A DNA stretch of 64,000 bases from Gordonia effusa NBRC 100432 (lineage in GTDB: Bacteria; Actinomycetota; Actinomycetes; Mycobacteriales; Mycobacteriaceae). Below, in pieces: positions 1-9,026 of this stretch. Under the pieces are notes generated by a model. It did no database searches. It saw only the letters and a program-made list of their open reading frames with translations, and had not been told where the DNA came from. Numbering within the stretch: the stretch's first letter is position 1; every line of letters begins with the position of its first letter. Both the position numbers and the translations under genes were made by a program. The stretch covers positions 38,726-102,725 of the forward strand of contig NZ_BAEH01000046.1 in assembly GCF_000241305.1 (NCBI RefSeq). Direction: 5' to 3'.

Positions 1-120
1 GTCGTCAAGTAACTCCAGCACATCACCTCGCGGAACGACGCAGCCTGCCGTCATCGGCACACTTCGCGCCTCCTCGACGATCGCGACGAGTTCGTCCAAA
101 GCTTCAAATACGCGGTACAC
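1..120 (-). CDS. sepIVA: SepIVA-like DivIVA-domain septation protein, N-terminal fragment
   Basis: Only the first 40 codons are inside the window, and the gene runs off the left edge. It reads from a GTG start (VYRVFEALDEL...) through VPMTAGCVVPRGDVLELLDD. From memory this N-terminus matches the mycobacterial DivIVA-domain septal factor SepIVA, which helps organise cell envelope growth at the division site. It lies downstream of rsmD-coaD on the same strand. Identification rests on a short but distinctive stretch; the rest of the protein, including its coiled coil, cannot be checked here. Confidence 0.7.
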   Translation of the reverse strand, partial: MYRVFEALDELVAIVEEARSVPMTAGCVVPRGDVLELLDD

Positions 121-227
121 GGCTACCCCAATCTGGCGGTGTGATTGATGGGCCCATTGTGCCTAATGTGACTAATGTGATTTGGGAGGCGCCTGGGGTC
201 GGCGTGTCGTGTGTTGCGTCTGCGTAG

Positions 228-716
228 TCAGACCTGACGCTCGCCGGTCACCTTTGCCGACAGACGCGCGAAGATCTCCGCCGATAGGAATGGCTCGACG
301 TCGCCGCCAAGTTTGGCCACTTCTTTAACGAGCGAACTCGATACATGCGAGAACTTCGGATCGGTGAGCATGAACATTGTCTCGACGTCGGCGAGGTCGC
401 GATTCATCTGCGCCATCGGCACCTCATAGGCGAAATCCGTCTCCGACCTCAGACCTTTGACGATGGTGTCGATCGACTCCTGACGGAGATAATCCACTAA
501 CAAACCGGTCCATTGGTCAACGCGAACATTGGGCAGATCGGCACAGTCCTGCGCAATCAATTCCAACCGCTCGGCCACGCCAAACATCCCCTGCTTATTG
601 GGATTCACCACGACCGTAACCACTACTTCGGCGAACCTCGATGCCGCGCGTTCCACGACATATCGGTGACCGAGGGTAAAGGGATCAAACGAACCGGGCA
701 CGACTGCTTTGCTCAT
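228..716 (-). CDS. coaD: Phosphopantetheine adenylyltransferase (CoaD)
   Basis: Transfers AMP from ATP to 4'-phosphopantetheine, the penultimate step of coenzyme A synthesis in the cytosol. The 162-residue product has the usual length and shows the N-terminal nucleotidyltransferase signature PGSFDPFTLGH, the central KGLRSETDFAYE segment and the C-terminal SSSLVKEVAKLGGDV segment. The start at 716 (MSKAVVPGSF) is preferred over an in-frame ATG 9 bases upstream: it fits the family, and a TAGGTT box lies 7 nt before it. It follows rsmD on the same strand after a 91-bp gap that carries a short direct repeat. Confidence 0.95.
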   Translation of the reverse strand: MSKAVVPGSFDPFTLGHRYVVERAASRFAEVVVTVVVNPNKQGMFGVAERLELIAQDCADLPNVRVDQWTGLLVDYLRQESIDTIVKGLRSETDFAYEVPMAQMNRDLADVETMFMLTDPKFSHVSSSLVKEVAKLGGDVEPFLSAEIFARLSAKVTGERQV

Positions 717-723
717 GGCGATC

Positions 724-729
724 AACCTA
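724..729 (-). promoter_or_regulatory. Candidate -10 box for leaderless coaD transcript
   Basis: On the minus strand TAGGTT (TANNNT) is followed by exactly 7 nt and then the ATG of coaD. This spacing would place the transcription start at the start codon. No Shine-Dalgarno sequence is present. It is an inference from spacing only. Confidence 0.4.
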
Positions 730-771
730 CCGCCAGCTACCGCATCACTGCGCCCGCCGCTCGGGTTCAGA

Positions 772-820
772 TCCCGTCGCTACGCTCGCCCGCCGCATTT
801 CCCGTCGCTACGCTCGCCCG
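772..820. repeat. 21-bp direct repeat overlapping the rsmD 3' end
   Basis: The same 21-bp string, TCCCGTCGCTACGCTCGCCC plus G, occurs at 772-792 and at 800-820. The second copy overlaps the stop codon and last codons of rsmD, so the repeat has contributed to the C-terminus (AGRA). Confidence 0.8.
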
Positions 821-1356
821 GCCAGTTCTACGCGCGTATCTCCATAGATTTTGATCACTAGCGATTCCAGTCCTTCCGGCCAGACCGTCACTGCTGACCG
901 CTTGCCACGCTCCAAGACCACCAATCCCTCTTCGCTGATCGACGTGGCCAAGTGCAACAGCACCTTTGCCAACTCGTCGTCATCAATCGCGTACGGAGGA
1001 TCAGCCAGAACAAGGTCGAAACTGCGGCGCGACCCAGCGAGAAAGTCCGTGACCCGGCGAGCATCGACCGTCGCGCGGTCACCCACACCGCATACCCCGA
1101 TATTCGCGCGGATCGCCGCTGCTGCCTTCCGATCGGACTCGACGAACACCGCGTGTTCGGCACCTCTCGAGATCGCCTCCAAACCGAGCGCCCCCGATCC
1201 CGCGTACAGGTCGAGTACCGACGCTCCATCTAGGTCCATTCGGACGTCCAGCATTGAAAACAGCGCCTCGCGGACACGGTCCGAAGTGGGTCGGGTCTGC
1301 TCGCCGCTCACTGTTAGCCTGCGGCCACCAAGACTTCCGGCAATAATTCTCGTCAT
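808..1356 (-). CDS. rsmD: 16S rRNA (guanine(966)-N2)-methyltransferase RsmD
   Basis: Methylates G966 of 16S rRNA with S-adenosylmethionine. The 182-residue product has the family N-terminus TRIIAGSLGGRRL, the SAM-binding motif DLYAGSGALGLEA (about residues 48-60) and the N6/N2 methylase motif ADPPY (about residue 117). The start MTRIIAGS is chosen by family resemblance over an in-frame ATG 72 bases upstream. It is the upstream partner of coaD, a common bacterial pairing. The last residues fall inside a short direct repeat. Confidence 0.93.
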   Translation of the reverse strand: MTRIIAGSLGGRRLTVSGEQTRPTSDRVREALFSMLDVRMDLDGASVLDLYAGSGALGLEAISRGAEHAVFVESDRKAAAAIRANIGVCGVGDRATVDARRVTDFLAGSRRSFDLVLADPPYAIDDDELAKVLLHLATSISEEGLVVLERGKRSAVTVWPEGLESLVIKIYGDTRVELAGRA

Positions 1357-1543
1357 TTGGACGCCAGTATCCCATTTGCAGCCGTGGCTGCGGGTCCTGC
1401 ATGGCGGCGGCCGTGTTGGTAACGACACAAAATGTGACCTACTTCACATTCAATGCCTGAGCAGTGCGGAACATGAGTTCCCGCGAACCGATTAGGTAAC
1501 GAGGATGACATCGCTGGGACTCATTGTTACGTTCGAAGAACAT

Positions 1544-2071
1544 ATGAGGCCGTTCCCCAAAAGCGCGACCCCAGATTCAGAATCCACGGTTGTTTACCGA
1601 CAGCCGCGGGTGGTCGATGGTTCCCGAATCCATCAAATCGCCGAAGACAGCAAGGTTCTCGACACCAATACCCCGTACGCCTACGTGCTGTGGTGCCACG
1701 ACTTTGCCGAGACCTCGGTGGTGGCCGAAATCGATGGCCGCACAGTCGGATTCGTCACCGGATACCTCCGACCGACCGAGCCGTCCACGGTGATGGTCTG
1801 GCAGGTCGCCGTTGATGAACAAGCTCGTGGCAAACGAGTCGCAGCGGGCTTACTACACAGCCTGCTAGACGCTGTCGCGCCTCGTGGCGTGCACACGCTC
1901 ACGACAACGATCAGCCCGGATAATGAAGCGTCCCAACGACTTTTCGCTTCGGTGGCTAAGGCACGCGGAATGAGCTTCACTCGCGATCCCCTATTTTCGG
2001 CATCGGATTTCACCCTTGGTGACGCCCCCGCCGATCATCAGCCCGAGGATCTCTACACCCTCGCGCCGTAG
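1544..2071 (+). CDS. ectA: L-2,4-diaminobutyrate acetyltransferase (EctA)
   Basis: Acetylates L-2,4-diaminobutyrate at N-gamma with acetyl-CoA, the second step of ectoine synthesis. The GNAT-fold protein shows the EctA landmarks LDTNTPYAYVLWCHDFAETSVVAE and the acetyl-CoA loop VDEQARGKRVAAGLL, followed by SPDNEASQRLFASVA. Two starts are possible: ATG at 1544, with GAAG about 7 nt upstream, or ATG at 1505, where GAGG abuts the start codon too closely to act as a ribosome site. I prefer 1544 (175 aa). It is the first gene of ectABC, followed by ectB after 90 bp. Confidence 0.93.
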   Translation: MRPFPKSATPDSESTVVYRQPRVVDGSRIHQIAEDSKVLDTNTPYAYVLWCHDFAETSVVAEIDGRTVGFVTGYLRPTEPSTVMVWQVAVDEQARGKRVAAGLLHSLLDAVAPRGVHTLTTTISPDNEASQRLFASVAKARGMSFTRDPLFSASDFTLGDAPADHQPEDLYTLAP

Positions 2072-2161
2072 CTCACCGCGCCGTTCTCGACACCACCCAC
2101 GTTCACAGCCAGCCAGTCATAGATACGAAACGAATGAGAAAGCAGAATACGGAGTAAGCAG

Positions 2162-3433
2162 ATGAACCTACTTGACACTATGGTCGACGAGTCGATCTTC
2201 ACCAAACACGAGTCCGAGGTACGCAGCTACTGCCGAAACTGGCCGACGGTGTTTAATCGCGCCAGCGGCGCGTGGCTAACCGACGTGCACGGCCATAACT
2301 ATCTCGACTTCTTCGCTGGCGCAGGCGCGTTGAACTACGGGCACAACAATCCGATCCTCAAAGAAGCGCTGATCGAGTACATCGCCGACGACGGAATCAC
2401 ACACGGTCTCGACATGTCGACGTCGGCCAAAGGCGACTTCCTGCAAACCTTCAATGACCTGATCCTTGCGCCGCGCGGTCTCGACTACAAAGTGCAATTC
2501 CCCGGTCCGACCGGAACCAATGCGGTGGAATCGGCTCTGAAACTTGCCCGCAAGGTCACCGGTCGCGAGTCGATCATCAGTTTTACCAACGCTTTTCATG
2601 GCATGACCCTCGGCTCACTGTCGGTGACCGGTAACTCGATGAAACGAGCGGGCGCGGGCATTCCCCTGGTGCATGCCACTCCGATGCCATTCGATAACTA
2701 CTTCGGCGGCGTCATGGAGGACTTCGCCTGGTTCGAGCGAGTCCTCGACGATTCCGGCAGCGGTTTGAATCGGCCAGCAGCGGTGATCGTCGAGACGGTG
2801 CAGGGTGAGGGCGGCGTGAATGTCGCACGCGCGGAATGGCTTCAGGCACTAGCCGACCTCTGCAAGCGGCGCGACATTCTGCTCATCGTCGACGATGTGC
2901 AGATGGGCTGTGGGCGAACCGGCTCCTTCTTCTCGTTCGAAGAGGCAGGCATCGTTCCCGACATCGTCACAATGTCCAAATCCATTGGCGGATACGGTCT
3001 TCCATTGGCACTCACCTTGATCCGGCCCGAGCTAGATGTTTGGGCCCCGGGCGAGCACAACGGGACTTTCCGCGGTAACAACCCCGCATTCGTTACGGCC
3101 GCAACCGCTTTACGCACCTATTGGTCGGATGACAAGCTGTCCCAAGAAGTGGCGGCCAAAGGCGATCGCATTGCCTCAGCTTTCGCCGAGCTGAGCGAGC
3201 AATACGAGGGGCTTCGTCATCGGGGTCGCGGCATGGTTCAAGGTCTTGTGTTCGACGAACCCTCCGACGCCGGCAAAGTTTGCACTGCTGCGTTTGGGGC
3301 TGGACTGTTGGCCGAGACGTCGGGTCCGACTGATGCGGTGGTCAAACTGTTGCCCCCGTTGACAATTGGCACCGATGACCTCGACGCGGGCCTCGCGATT
3401 CTTTCCGGTGCGGTTCGCGAGGTGCGCTCATGA
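2162..3433 (+). CDS. ectB: Diaminobutyrate--2-oxoglutarate transaminase (EctB)
   Basis: PLP-dependent class III aminotransferase that makes L-2,4-diaminobutyrate from aspartate-beta-semialdehyde and glutamate, the first committed step of ectoine synthesis. The 423 residues match the family length. Landmarks are [17 protein letters not shown] near residue 48, [17 protein letters not shown] near 115, the cofactor Asp region [15 protein letters not shown], and the Schiff-base lysine in [14 protein letters not shown] lies 7 nt before the ATG. The stop overlaps the ectC start (ATGA). A paralogue with the same landmarks sits in the degradation cluster at 47-48.3 kb. Confidence 0.96.
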   Translation: MNLLDTMVDESIFTKHESEVRSYCRNWPTVFNRASGAWLTDVHGHNYLDFFAGAGALNYGHNNPILKEALIEYIADDGITHGLDMSTSAKGDFLQTFNDLILAPRGLDYKVQFPGPTGTNAVESALKLARKVTGRESIISFTNAFHGMTLGSLSVTGNSMKRAGAGIPLVHATPMPFDNYFGGVMEDFAWFERVLDDSGSGLNRPAAVIVETVQGEGGVNVARAEWLQALADLCKRRDILLIVDDVQMGCGRTGSFFSFEEAGIVPDIVTMSKSIGGYGLPLALTLIRPELDVWAPGEHNGTFRGNNPAFVTAATALRTYWSDDKLSQEVAAKGDRIASAFAELSEQYEGLRHRGRGMVQGLVFDEPSDAGKVCTAAFGAGLLAETSGPTDAVVKLLPPLTIGTDDLDAGLAILSGAVREVRS

Positions 3434-3867
3434 TCGTGCGTACCACCGAAGAGATCACCGGCACCGACCGCGACGTCGCGGATCCCAAGGGCAATTGGGT
3501 CTCCAAGCGCATTGTTCTGGGCGGTGACGGCGTCGGCTTTTCGTTCCACGAGACCACCATCGCCGCCGGTTCGGTCAACGAATTCCACTATGCCAATCAC
3601 ATCGAGGCCGTCTGGCTTGTCGAAGGCGAGGGAACGCTGACCGATCGTGAGACGGGTGAAGAGTATCCGCTGGCAGCCGGAACGATGTACCTGCTGAACG
3701 GGCACGAGCGACACACTGTCGTCGCAAAGACACAGTTGCGCATGCTGTGCGTGTTTAACCCCCCGGTGGTCGGCACCGAGGTGCACGACGAGAACGGCGT
3801 CTACCCGCTCGTTTCCGTGCCAGCACCCGAGTCGTCGGGCAAACATCGCGCGGGCGCGGAGACGTAG
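3430..3867 (+). CDS. ectC: L-ectoine synthase (EctC)
   Basis: Cupin-fold metal-dependent enzyme that cyclises N-gamma-acetyl-2,4-diaminobutyrate to ectoine. The 145-residue product begins [19 protein letters not shown], typical for EctC, and carries the cupin segments [18 protein letters not shown] and [11 protein letters not shown]. It overlaps ectB by 4 nt, so translation is probably coupled. No ectD (hydroxylase) or ectR follows, which suggests that ectoine rather than hydroxyectoine is made from this locus. Confidence 0.96.
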   Translation: MIVRTTEEITGTDRDVADPKGNWVSKRIVLGGDGVGFSFHETTIAAGSVNEFHYANHIEAVWLVEGEGTLTDRETGEEYPLAAGTMYLLNGHERHTVVAKTQLRMLCVFNPPVVGTEVHDENGVYPLVSVPAPESSGKHRAGAET

Positions 3868-3926
3868 GGGCGGCGCGAACACGCGAGCATCCCCGACTGT
3901 CGAGTGCCGAGGCGAACTCGTAGTCA

Positions 3927-4000
3927 CCGCCGATCAGCGAATGCCCACACAGGCACACAACCACCGCCGATCAGCGAATGCCCACACAGGCACACAACCA
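3927..4000. repeat. Two exact 37-bp tandem repeats after ectC
   Basis: The unit beginning CCGCCGATCAGCGAATGCCC and ending ACACAACCA is repeated exactly at 3927-3963 and 3964-4000, and a third copy starts at 4002 before diverging. No gene is visible in 3868-4271; the stretch consists of these repeats and the inverted repeats that follow. Confidence 0.9.
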
Positions 4001-4010
4001 CCCGCCGATC

Positions 4011-4164
4011 GTCGAGTGCCGAGGCGAGCTTGCGAGCATCGGTGTATCGAGACGTGGCGAGCCGAGGTCGACAACCCAGCAACGTCGAGCGGCCGGTTTG
4101 GGAACAGCACCTCACGACGCCTCGATACACCGCGCCTCGCAAGCTCGGAGCGGCACTCGACGAT
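4011..4164. repeat. Inverted pair of a ~44-bp dispersed repeat, upstream of the sirtuin gene
   Basis: A forward unit at 4011-4054 contains GTCGAGTGCC, then GCTTGCGAG and GGTGTATCGAGACG. Its reverse complement (CTCGATACACCG, CTCGCAAGCTC, GGCACTCGACGA) lies at 4118-4164. A degraded third copy starts near 3896. The same unit recurs twice after the sirtuin gene. Confidence 0.85.
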
Positions 4165-4258
4165 CAAACGGGGCGTCAGCACTGAATTCGACGATAGAAC
4201 GAAGCGAGCTTCGACATATGTAGAGATCGCGCGCCCCCGTCTCCCGCGCAACACGGCG

Positions 4259-4264
4259 TACCCT
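4259..4264 (+). promoter_or_regulatory. Candidate -10 box for leaderless sirtuin transcript
   Basis: TACCCT (TANNNT) is followed by 7 nt and then the GTG start at 4272. No ribosome-binding site precedes the start. The call rests on spacing only. Confidence 0.35.
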
Positions 4265-4271
4265 TTAAAGC

Positions 4272-5153
4272 GTGCGTACGCGGTTGCAGCTCGGTGAACA
4301 AGCCGTACCGACACAGCCCGACGCCGATCTGGCGTCGCTGGTCGCTCGCATTGCCGAGGTGATCGGCACCGGCCGGGTCGTCGCACTCACCGGAGCAGGC
4401 ATTTCCACACCATCGGGAATCCCGGACTACCGCAGCCCCAATGCTCCGCCGCGCAGACCGATGACCATCGAGCAGTTCATGTCCTCGCCAGATTTTCGAC
4501 GACACTACTGGGCGCGCAACCATCTCGGCTGGCGGCATATGGATGCGGCCAAACCCAATGACGCACATCGCGCGCTGACGGAGTTGCAACGAACGGGCCG
4601 ATTGGTGGGTGTGATCACTCAGAACGTCGACATGCTTCATCTGAAGGCCGGAACGCGAAATGTCGTCGAACTCCACGGCTGCTACGGCAGGGTTCGTTGC
4701 ATGACTTGCACCTGGCGGACGACACGGCACCGACTTGCTGAGCGACTTGAAGTCCTGAACGCCGATTTCGCCACCGGCATCGCGGGACAGGGCGCCATCG
4801 AAGTAGCTCCGGATGCCGACGCCGTAGTCTCTGACACCGCCGGGTTCGTAATGATCGACTGCCCAGGGTGTGGCGGCATCCTCAAACCGGACATCACGTA
4901 TTTTGGCGAGAATGCTCCCAAAACCACAGTCCAACAAGCGTTTTCACTCCTAGATTCCGCTGACTCCATTCTCGTCGCGGGATCGTCGCTGACGGTGCAA
5001 TCGGGACTTCGATTCGTCCGGCAGGCGCACCGAGAGGGCAAGTCGGTGATCATCGTGAATCGCGGAGCGACGCGAGGTGACGAATTCGCGACGCTGAAGG
5101 CGGATCACTTCTGCGAAGAAGTGCTACCGCGGCTATGTCGCAAGTTGAGTTGA
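4272..5153 (+). CDS. SIRT4-like (class II) NAD-dependent protein deacylase
   Basis: Predicted NAD-dependent lysine deacylase of the sirtuin family, 293 residues. Visible motifs in order: ALTGAGISTPSGIPDYRSP (NAD-binding, about residues 38-57), ITQNVDMLH (about 117), VELHG with the catalytic His, two zinc cysteine pairs (CMTC and CPGC), DITYFGE and the Rossmann GSSLTV. The segments MTIEQFMSSPDFRRHYWARN and GW resemble class II sirtuins (SIRT4 group) as I recall them. The GTG start has a -10-like box 7 nt upstream. It is a lone gene bracketed on both sides by inverted repeats, which may mean transfer or repeat-mediated mobility. Substrates cannot be inferred. Confidence 0.88.
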   Translation: MRTRLQLGEQAVPTQPDADLASLVARIAEVIGTGRVVALTGAGISTPSGIPDYRSPNAPPRRPMTIEQFMSSPDFRRHYWARNHLGWRHMDAAKPNDAHRALTELQRTGRLVGVITQNVDMLHLKAGTRNVVELHGCYGRVRCMTCTWRTTRHRLAERLEVLNADFATGIAGQGAIEVAPDADAVVSDTAGFVMIDCPGCGGILKPDITYFGENAPKTTVQQAFSLLDSADSILVAGSSLTVQSGLRFVRQAHREGKSVIIVNRGATRGDEFATLKADHFCEEVLPRLCRKLS

Positions 5154-5170
5154 CGACGTCGGCTCACCGC

Positions 5171-5449
5171 GTCTCGATACACCGATGCTCGCAAGCTCAC
5201 ATCGGCACTCGACGATCTAATTAGGGTGCGCCACAACGTACCGACCACATCGGCACTCGATAATCCAATTGGGTTGCGCTGCAACGTTGCCCGATATTCA
5301 GCTTGACGGCCCAATTAGGTTGCGCCACAACGTTACCCGCCACGCCAGCTCGCCGATCCAACTGAGCTGCGCTACATCCATATCCGACGTCACCCCGACC
5401 GGTCGTCGAGTGCCGCGACGAGCTTGCGAGGCGCGGTGTATCGAGACGT
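5171..5449. repeat. Second inverted pair of the ~44-bp repeat, downstream of the sirtuin gene
   Basis: A reverse unit at 5171-5214 (GTCTCGATACACCG, CTCGCAAGCTC, GGCACTCGACGA) faces a forward unit at 5403-5449 (TCGTCGAGTGCC, GAGCTTGCGAG, GGTGTATCGAGACG). Together with 4011-4164 the sirtuin gene is enclosed by four copies. The 336 bp from 5154 to 5489 hold no gene. Confidence 0.85.
5217..5380. repeat. Degenerate ~47-bp tandem repeat, about 3.5 units
   Basis: A block like CCAATTAGGTTGCGCCACAA recurs at about 5217, 5265, 5311 and 5358, a spacing of 48, 46 and 47 bp. Copies are diverged, and the last is partial (CCAACTGAGCTGCGCTACA). The tract lies inside the loop between the inverted units at 5171-5214 and 5403-5449. 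Confidence 0.8.
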
Positions 5450-5489
5450 CGCAAGATGACGCTCCCAACCCAGCCACTAAGACGACAAA

Positions 5490-6611
5490 TCAGTGCACCA
5501 GGACCAGGTCGTCGGCGTGTACAACTGGGCGTCGCAGATCGGCCGACAGTTCCGACGTCGAGCGTCCGAGCATCGTCGCTACGTCATCTGCGCCGTAGGA
5601 CACCACCCCCCTGGCCCGGATTACTCCATGTCTATCGACCAGTTCGACCACGTCGCCATCGTAAAAACGGCCCGACGTCGCGACCAGACCCGCTGCCAAC
5701 AACGACCGACGACGCGAAACTGCCTGTACCGCACCGTCATCGAGCATCAGTCGGCCCGACGTTTCCGCCGCGTGACGCACCCAGAACTTGCGCGCCGACA
5801 ATCGCTCGGGACGCCCGGCAAACGCTGTGCCGACCGACGCGTCGGCAAGGGCTCGATCGGCTTCGGCGGCAGCCGCCAACAGAACCGGTACCCCCGAGTC
5901 AGCCGCGAGTCGTGCTGCAGCGAGTTTGGATGCCATACCGCCGGTTCCCAACGCACCACCGGCTCCGGCGATGACGCCGTCCAAATCCTCGGGACCGGAC
6001 ACTTCCTTGACCAGCCGAGCCGGCGGCTGTCCGTCGATCACGCGTCGCGGATCGCCGTCGTACAGGCCGTCGACGTCGGACAGCAGTACCAGCGCATCCG
6101 CGCCGGCCAGATGCGCCACCAGCGCCGCGAGGCGGTCATTGTCGCCGAAGCGAATCTCGTTGGTTGCCACGGTGTCGTTCTCGTTGACCACAGCCACGGC
6201 GTGCAGGCTTCGCAGACGATCGAGCGTCCGTTGAGCATTCGCGTGATGGGCACGATTGGAGATATCGTCGGCGGTTAGCAGTACCTGCCCGACGGTTCGG
6301 CCATAGCGGGCGAACGATGTTCCCCAGGCATTGGCCAGGGCCAACTGCCCGACACTCGCGGCGGCTTGCTTGGTGGCCAGATCGGTGGGTCGCCTCTTCA
6401 ATCCGAGTGGAGCGATACCCGCACCGATCGCACCCGAGGACACCACGATTACGTCTGTCCCCGCCCGCATCCGAGTCTCCAGAGCGTCAGCAAGCCGATC
6501 GAGTCGCGTGGTGTCCAGTCCGTCGCGCAGATCGGTCAACGCCGACGACCCGATTTTGACGACGATGCTGCGTGCCGACGAAATGAACGTGCGTACCGGC
6601 GAGGTGGTCAC
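5490..6611 (-). CDS. proB: Glutamate 5-kinase (ProB)
   Basis: Phosphorylates L-glutamate, the first step of proline synthesis. The 373 residues comprise an amino-acid-kinase domain ([11 protein letters not shown] near residue 17, [10 protein letters not shown] near 57, [18 protein letters not shown] near 143, [15 protein letters not shown] near 225) and a C-terminal PUA domain ([26 protein letters not shown]). It overlaps the upstream obgE by 4 nt and is the last gene of the rplU-rpmA-obgE-proB line. Proline is also an osmolyte, which fits a genome that handles ectoine. Confidence 0.96.
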   Translation of the reverse strand: MTTSPVRTFISSARSIVVKIGSSALTDLRDGLDTTRLDRLADALETRMRAGTDVIVVSSGAIGAGIAPLGLKRRPTDLATKQAAASVGQLALANAWGTSFARYGRTVGQVLLTADDISNRAHHANAQRTLDRLRSLHAVAVVNENDTVATNEIRFGDNDRLAALVAHLAGADALVLLSDVDGLYDGDPRRVIDGQPPARLVKEVSGPEDLDGVIAGAGGALGTGGMASKLAAARLAADSGVPVLLAAAAEADRALADASVGTAFAGRPERLSARKFWVRHAAETSGRLMLDDGAVQAVSRRRSLLAAGLVATSGRFYDGDVVELVDRHGVIRARGVVSYGADDVATMLGRSTSELSADLRRPVVHADDLVLVH

Positions 6612-8062
6612 TCCAGTTCGCCATGTCGCTCGGCACGTCGCAGCCGACGTTGCTCCTTGCGTTCCTCGGCGCCCATCCGATCACTGCGATCGAGTCGAAT
6701 GTCGGTGCCACGACCCGTCACCGGGACATCGTCGCCCATCGGAGTCATCGGTTCCCAATCGAACGTCACCGCACCGATAGTGACAGGTGCTCCCGGTTGA
6801 GCGCCCTGCTTCACCAGGGCGTCCTCAACGCCGAGTCGGTTGAGTCGATCGGCCAGATAGCCGACAGCTTCGTCGTTGTCGAACGCGGTCTGGGCTATCC
6901 AGCGTTCCGGACGTGTGCCGCGCACGATGAAGCCGCCGGGCTCGTTAGGATCGGGGGTGACGGTGAAACCGGTTTCGTCGACGGCCTTCGGGCGAATAAC
7001 GGCGCGTCGGGCCACTGCCTTGGGATGCGCCCGCCGGTATTCTCCGACCATCTTCGCGAGCGCAAAGGTTAACTCGCGCAGCCCTTCCCGAGAAACCGCC
7101 GAGATCCGAAAGATGGGCCAGCCGTATTTGGCGAGTTCCGGCTCGACTATATCGGCGAGTTCGGCGCCTTCGGGGACGTCTATCTTGTTGAGGATGATGA
7201 TGCGTGGCCGATCGGCCAGATCGCCGAGTCCATGGTCGGCGTCGAGAGCAGGCTGATAAGCCGCGAGTTCTGCCTCCAGCGCGGCAATGTCGGAGATCGG
7301 ATCGCGATCGGATTCCAGTGTCGCGCAGTCGACTACGTGAGCCAACACCGCGCATCGCTCCAAATGCCGCAAGAAGTCGAGTCCCAGACCGCGGCCGGTC
7401 GACGCTCCCGGTATCAGCCCGGGAACGTCAGCGATGGTGAACACGTCTCCCGCGGACTGTACGACGCCCAGATTGGGCGCCAGAGTGGTGAATGGGTAGT
7501 CGGCGATTTTGGGTTTGGCGGCCGAAAGTACCGATACCAGTGAGGATTTGCCCGCCGATGGGAATCCGACCAGACCGACGTCGGCAACCGACTTGAGTTC
7601 TAAGACCAGGTCACGCTCTTGCCCCTCTTCGCCGAGCAACGCGAAACCTGGTGCCTTGCGGGCTTTCGACGCCAATTTGGCGTTCCCGAGTCCACCGCGG
7701 CCACCTTCGGCAGCGTCGAAAGTTGTTCCGGCACCGACCAAGTCAGCAAGAATCGTGCCGTCGGCGTCGAGAACGACGGTGCCGTCGGGCACCTTCAGTA
7801 TCAGGTCCTCCCCCATCGCGCCGTCCCGGTTATCGCCTTGGCCGGGCGTCCCGTTTCCGGCTCGTGCGTGTGGGCGGAAATGGAAATCGAGCAGTGTATG
7901 CACCTGCGGGTCGACGACAAGTTGAACGTTGCCACCGTTGCCGCCATTGCCGCCGTCGGGTCCACCCAGCGGCTTGAACTTCTCGCGGTGGACCGAGGAA
8001 CAACCGTGTCCACCGTTACCCGCGGACACGTGAATGGTTACCCGGTCGACGAACCGCGACAT
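6608..8062 (-). CDS. obgE: Ribosome-associated GTPase ObgE/CgtA
   Basis: Essential GTPase linked to 50S maturation and stringent control. The 484-residue product has the glycine-rich Obg fold ([18 protein letters not shown] and [14 protein letters not shown]), then the G domain with GFPSAGKSS (P-loop), [10 protein letters not shown] (G3) and LNKIDVP (G4), and a C-terminal OCT domain (about residues 340-430). The start MSRFVDRV is chosen by family fit and a GAGG about 9 nt upstream. A terminator-like hairpin separates it from rpmA, and proB overlaps its end. Confidence 0.97.
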   Translation of the reverse strand: MSRFVDRVTIHVSAGNGGHGCSSVHREKFKPLGGPDGGNGGNGGNVQLVVDPQVHTLLDFHFRPHARAGNGTPGQGDNRDGAMGEDLILKVPDGTVVLDADGTILADLVGAGTTFDAAEGGRGGLGNAKLASKARKAPGFALLGEEGQERDLVLELKSVADVGLVGFPSAGKSSLVSVLSAAKPKIADYPFTTLAPNLGVVQSAGDVFTIADVPGLIPGASTGRGLGLDFLRHLERCAVLAHVVDCATLESDRDPISDIAALEAELAAYQPALDADHGLGDLADRPRIIILNKIDVPEGAELADIVEPELAKYGWPIFRISAVSREGLRELTFALAKMVGEYRRAHPKAVARRAVIRPKAVDETGFTVTPDPNEPGGFIVRGTRPERWIAQTAFDNDEAVGYLADRLNRLGVEDALVKQGAQPGAPVTIGAVTFDWEPMTPMGDDVPVTGRGTDIRLDRSDRMGAEERKEQRRLRRAERHGELE

Positions 8063-8088
8063 CTGGGCTACCTCTTTCGATTGGCTGA

Positions 8089-8139
8089 TGAAAAGCAAAC
8101 AGGGCGGGTCAGGATCGCTTGGATCCTACCCGCCCTGTT
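8089..8139 (-). terminator. Intrinsic terminator between rpmA and obgE
   Basis: On the minus strand the arms ACAGGGCGGGT and ACCCGCCCTGT, extended inward by AGGATC/GATCCT, form a long hairpin. It is followed by TTTGCTTTTC. The hairpin would end or attenuate rplU-rpmA transcripts before obgE. Confidence 0.8.
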
Positions 8140-8177
8140 CGCAGAGCTTATTGCAGAACTTCGTGCAGCGGATCCGC

Positions 8178-8441
8178 TTATACCGACGCGGTCTCCGGGA
8201 CGATGTTCACGGTCTTGCGACCACGCTTGCTGCCGAACTCAACGGCACCAGCCGCGAGCGCGAACAAGGTGTCGTCGCCGCCACGGCCGACGTTGACGCC
8301 GGGGTGGAAATGTGTGCCGCGCTGGCGGACGAGGATCTCACCCGCGTTGACCTGCTGGCCACCGAAACGCTTCACACCGAGTCGCTGAGCATTCGAGTCG
8401 CGACCGTTGCGCGAGCTGGATGCACCCTTCTTATGTGCCAT
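8178..8441 (-). CDS. rpmA: 50S ribosomal protein L27
   Basis: The 87-residue product shows the L27 signature [20 protein letters not shown], then [21 protein letters not shown]. The N-terminus is directly MAHKKG, without the cleavable extension seen in Firmicutes. It lies 14 bp after rplU and shares its transcript, which a hairpin terminates before obgE. Confidence 0.98.
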   Translation of the reverse strand: MAHKKGASSSRNGRDSNAQRLGVKRFGGQQVNAGEILVRQRGTHFHPGVNVGRGGDDTLFALAAGAVEFGSKRGRKTVNIVPETASV

Positions 8442-8455
8442 GTCTCTGGTCTCCC

Positions 8456-8767
8456 TTACTTGATTCCGGTGACCTTCAGGACCGTCAGCTTTTGACGGTG
8501 GCCCTGGCGCTTGTGGTAGCCGGTCTTGTTCTTGAACTTGTGGATGCGGATCTTGGGGCCTTTGACGTGCTCGACCACCTCGGTGGTGACCGAGCGCTTG
8601 GCCAACGCATCGGCGTCGGTCGTCAGGTCAGAACCGTCGACAACAAGCGCAACCGGCAGATCCACCGTCGCGCCCGGTTCGCTGTCGATCTTCTCGACCT
8701 TTACAGTGTCGCCTGCAGCGACCTTGTACTGCTTACCGCCGGTCTTGACGATCGCGTACGTTGCCAT
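8456..8767 (-). CDS. rplU: 50S ribosomal protein L21
   Basis: The 103-residue product matches L21 in full ([16 protein letters not shown] at the start, [21 protein letters not shown] near the end). AGAGG precedes the ATG at a workable distance. It is the first gene of rplU-rpmA. The 259 bp between it and rne (8768-9026) hold its promoter region; I see no gene there. Confidence 0.98.
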   Translation of the reverse strand: MATYAIVKTGGKQYKVAAGDTVKVEKIDSEPGATVDLPVALVVDGSDLTTDADALAKRSVTTEVVEHVKGPKIRIHKFKNKTGYHKRQGHRQKLTVLKVTGIK

Positions 8768-9026
8768 CGGAGCGTTCCTCTTAACGTCGTTGCTACTTCT
8801 TAGGTACTACATCTACTGGTATTGCGACGATGCCGACCGAACAAGGCCGCACTCAACTCGCATCCACGAAGGACGACCAGATCAGTGAATCATCGTCATT
8901 GCCTCAAACCTCTACGGCCCACCTCAGGCTCATGGCACAGCATGGACCGATCGCGGGAGGCGACTTATCAAGATTACGGGAGTGTGACCTTTTGGGTCAA
9001 ACTGACGCACCTCGGGCCGCGTGAGG

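Noticed and set aside
3868..4271. ectD or ectR gene after ectC.
   Set aside because: The stretch is made of tandem and inverted repeats and has no dioxygenase or MarR-like coding potential.
5217..5380. Possible CRISPR array.
   Set aside because: The repeated part is diverged, unit length is about 47 bp in total so no room for normal spacers, and no cas genes are near.
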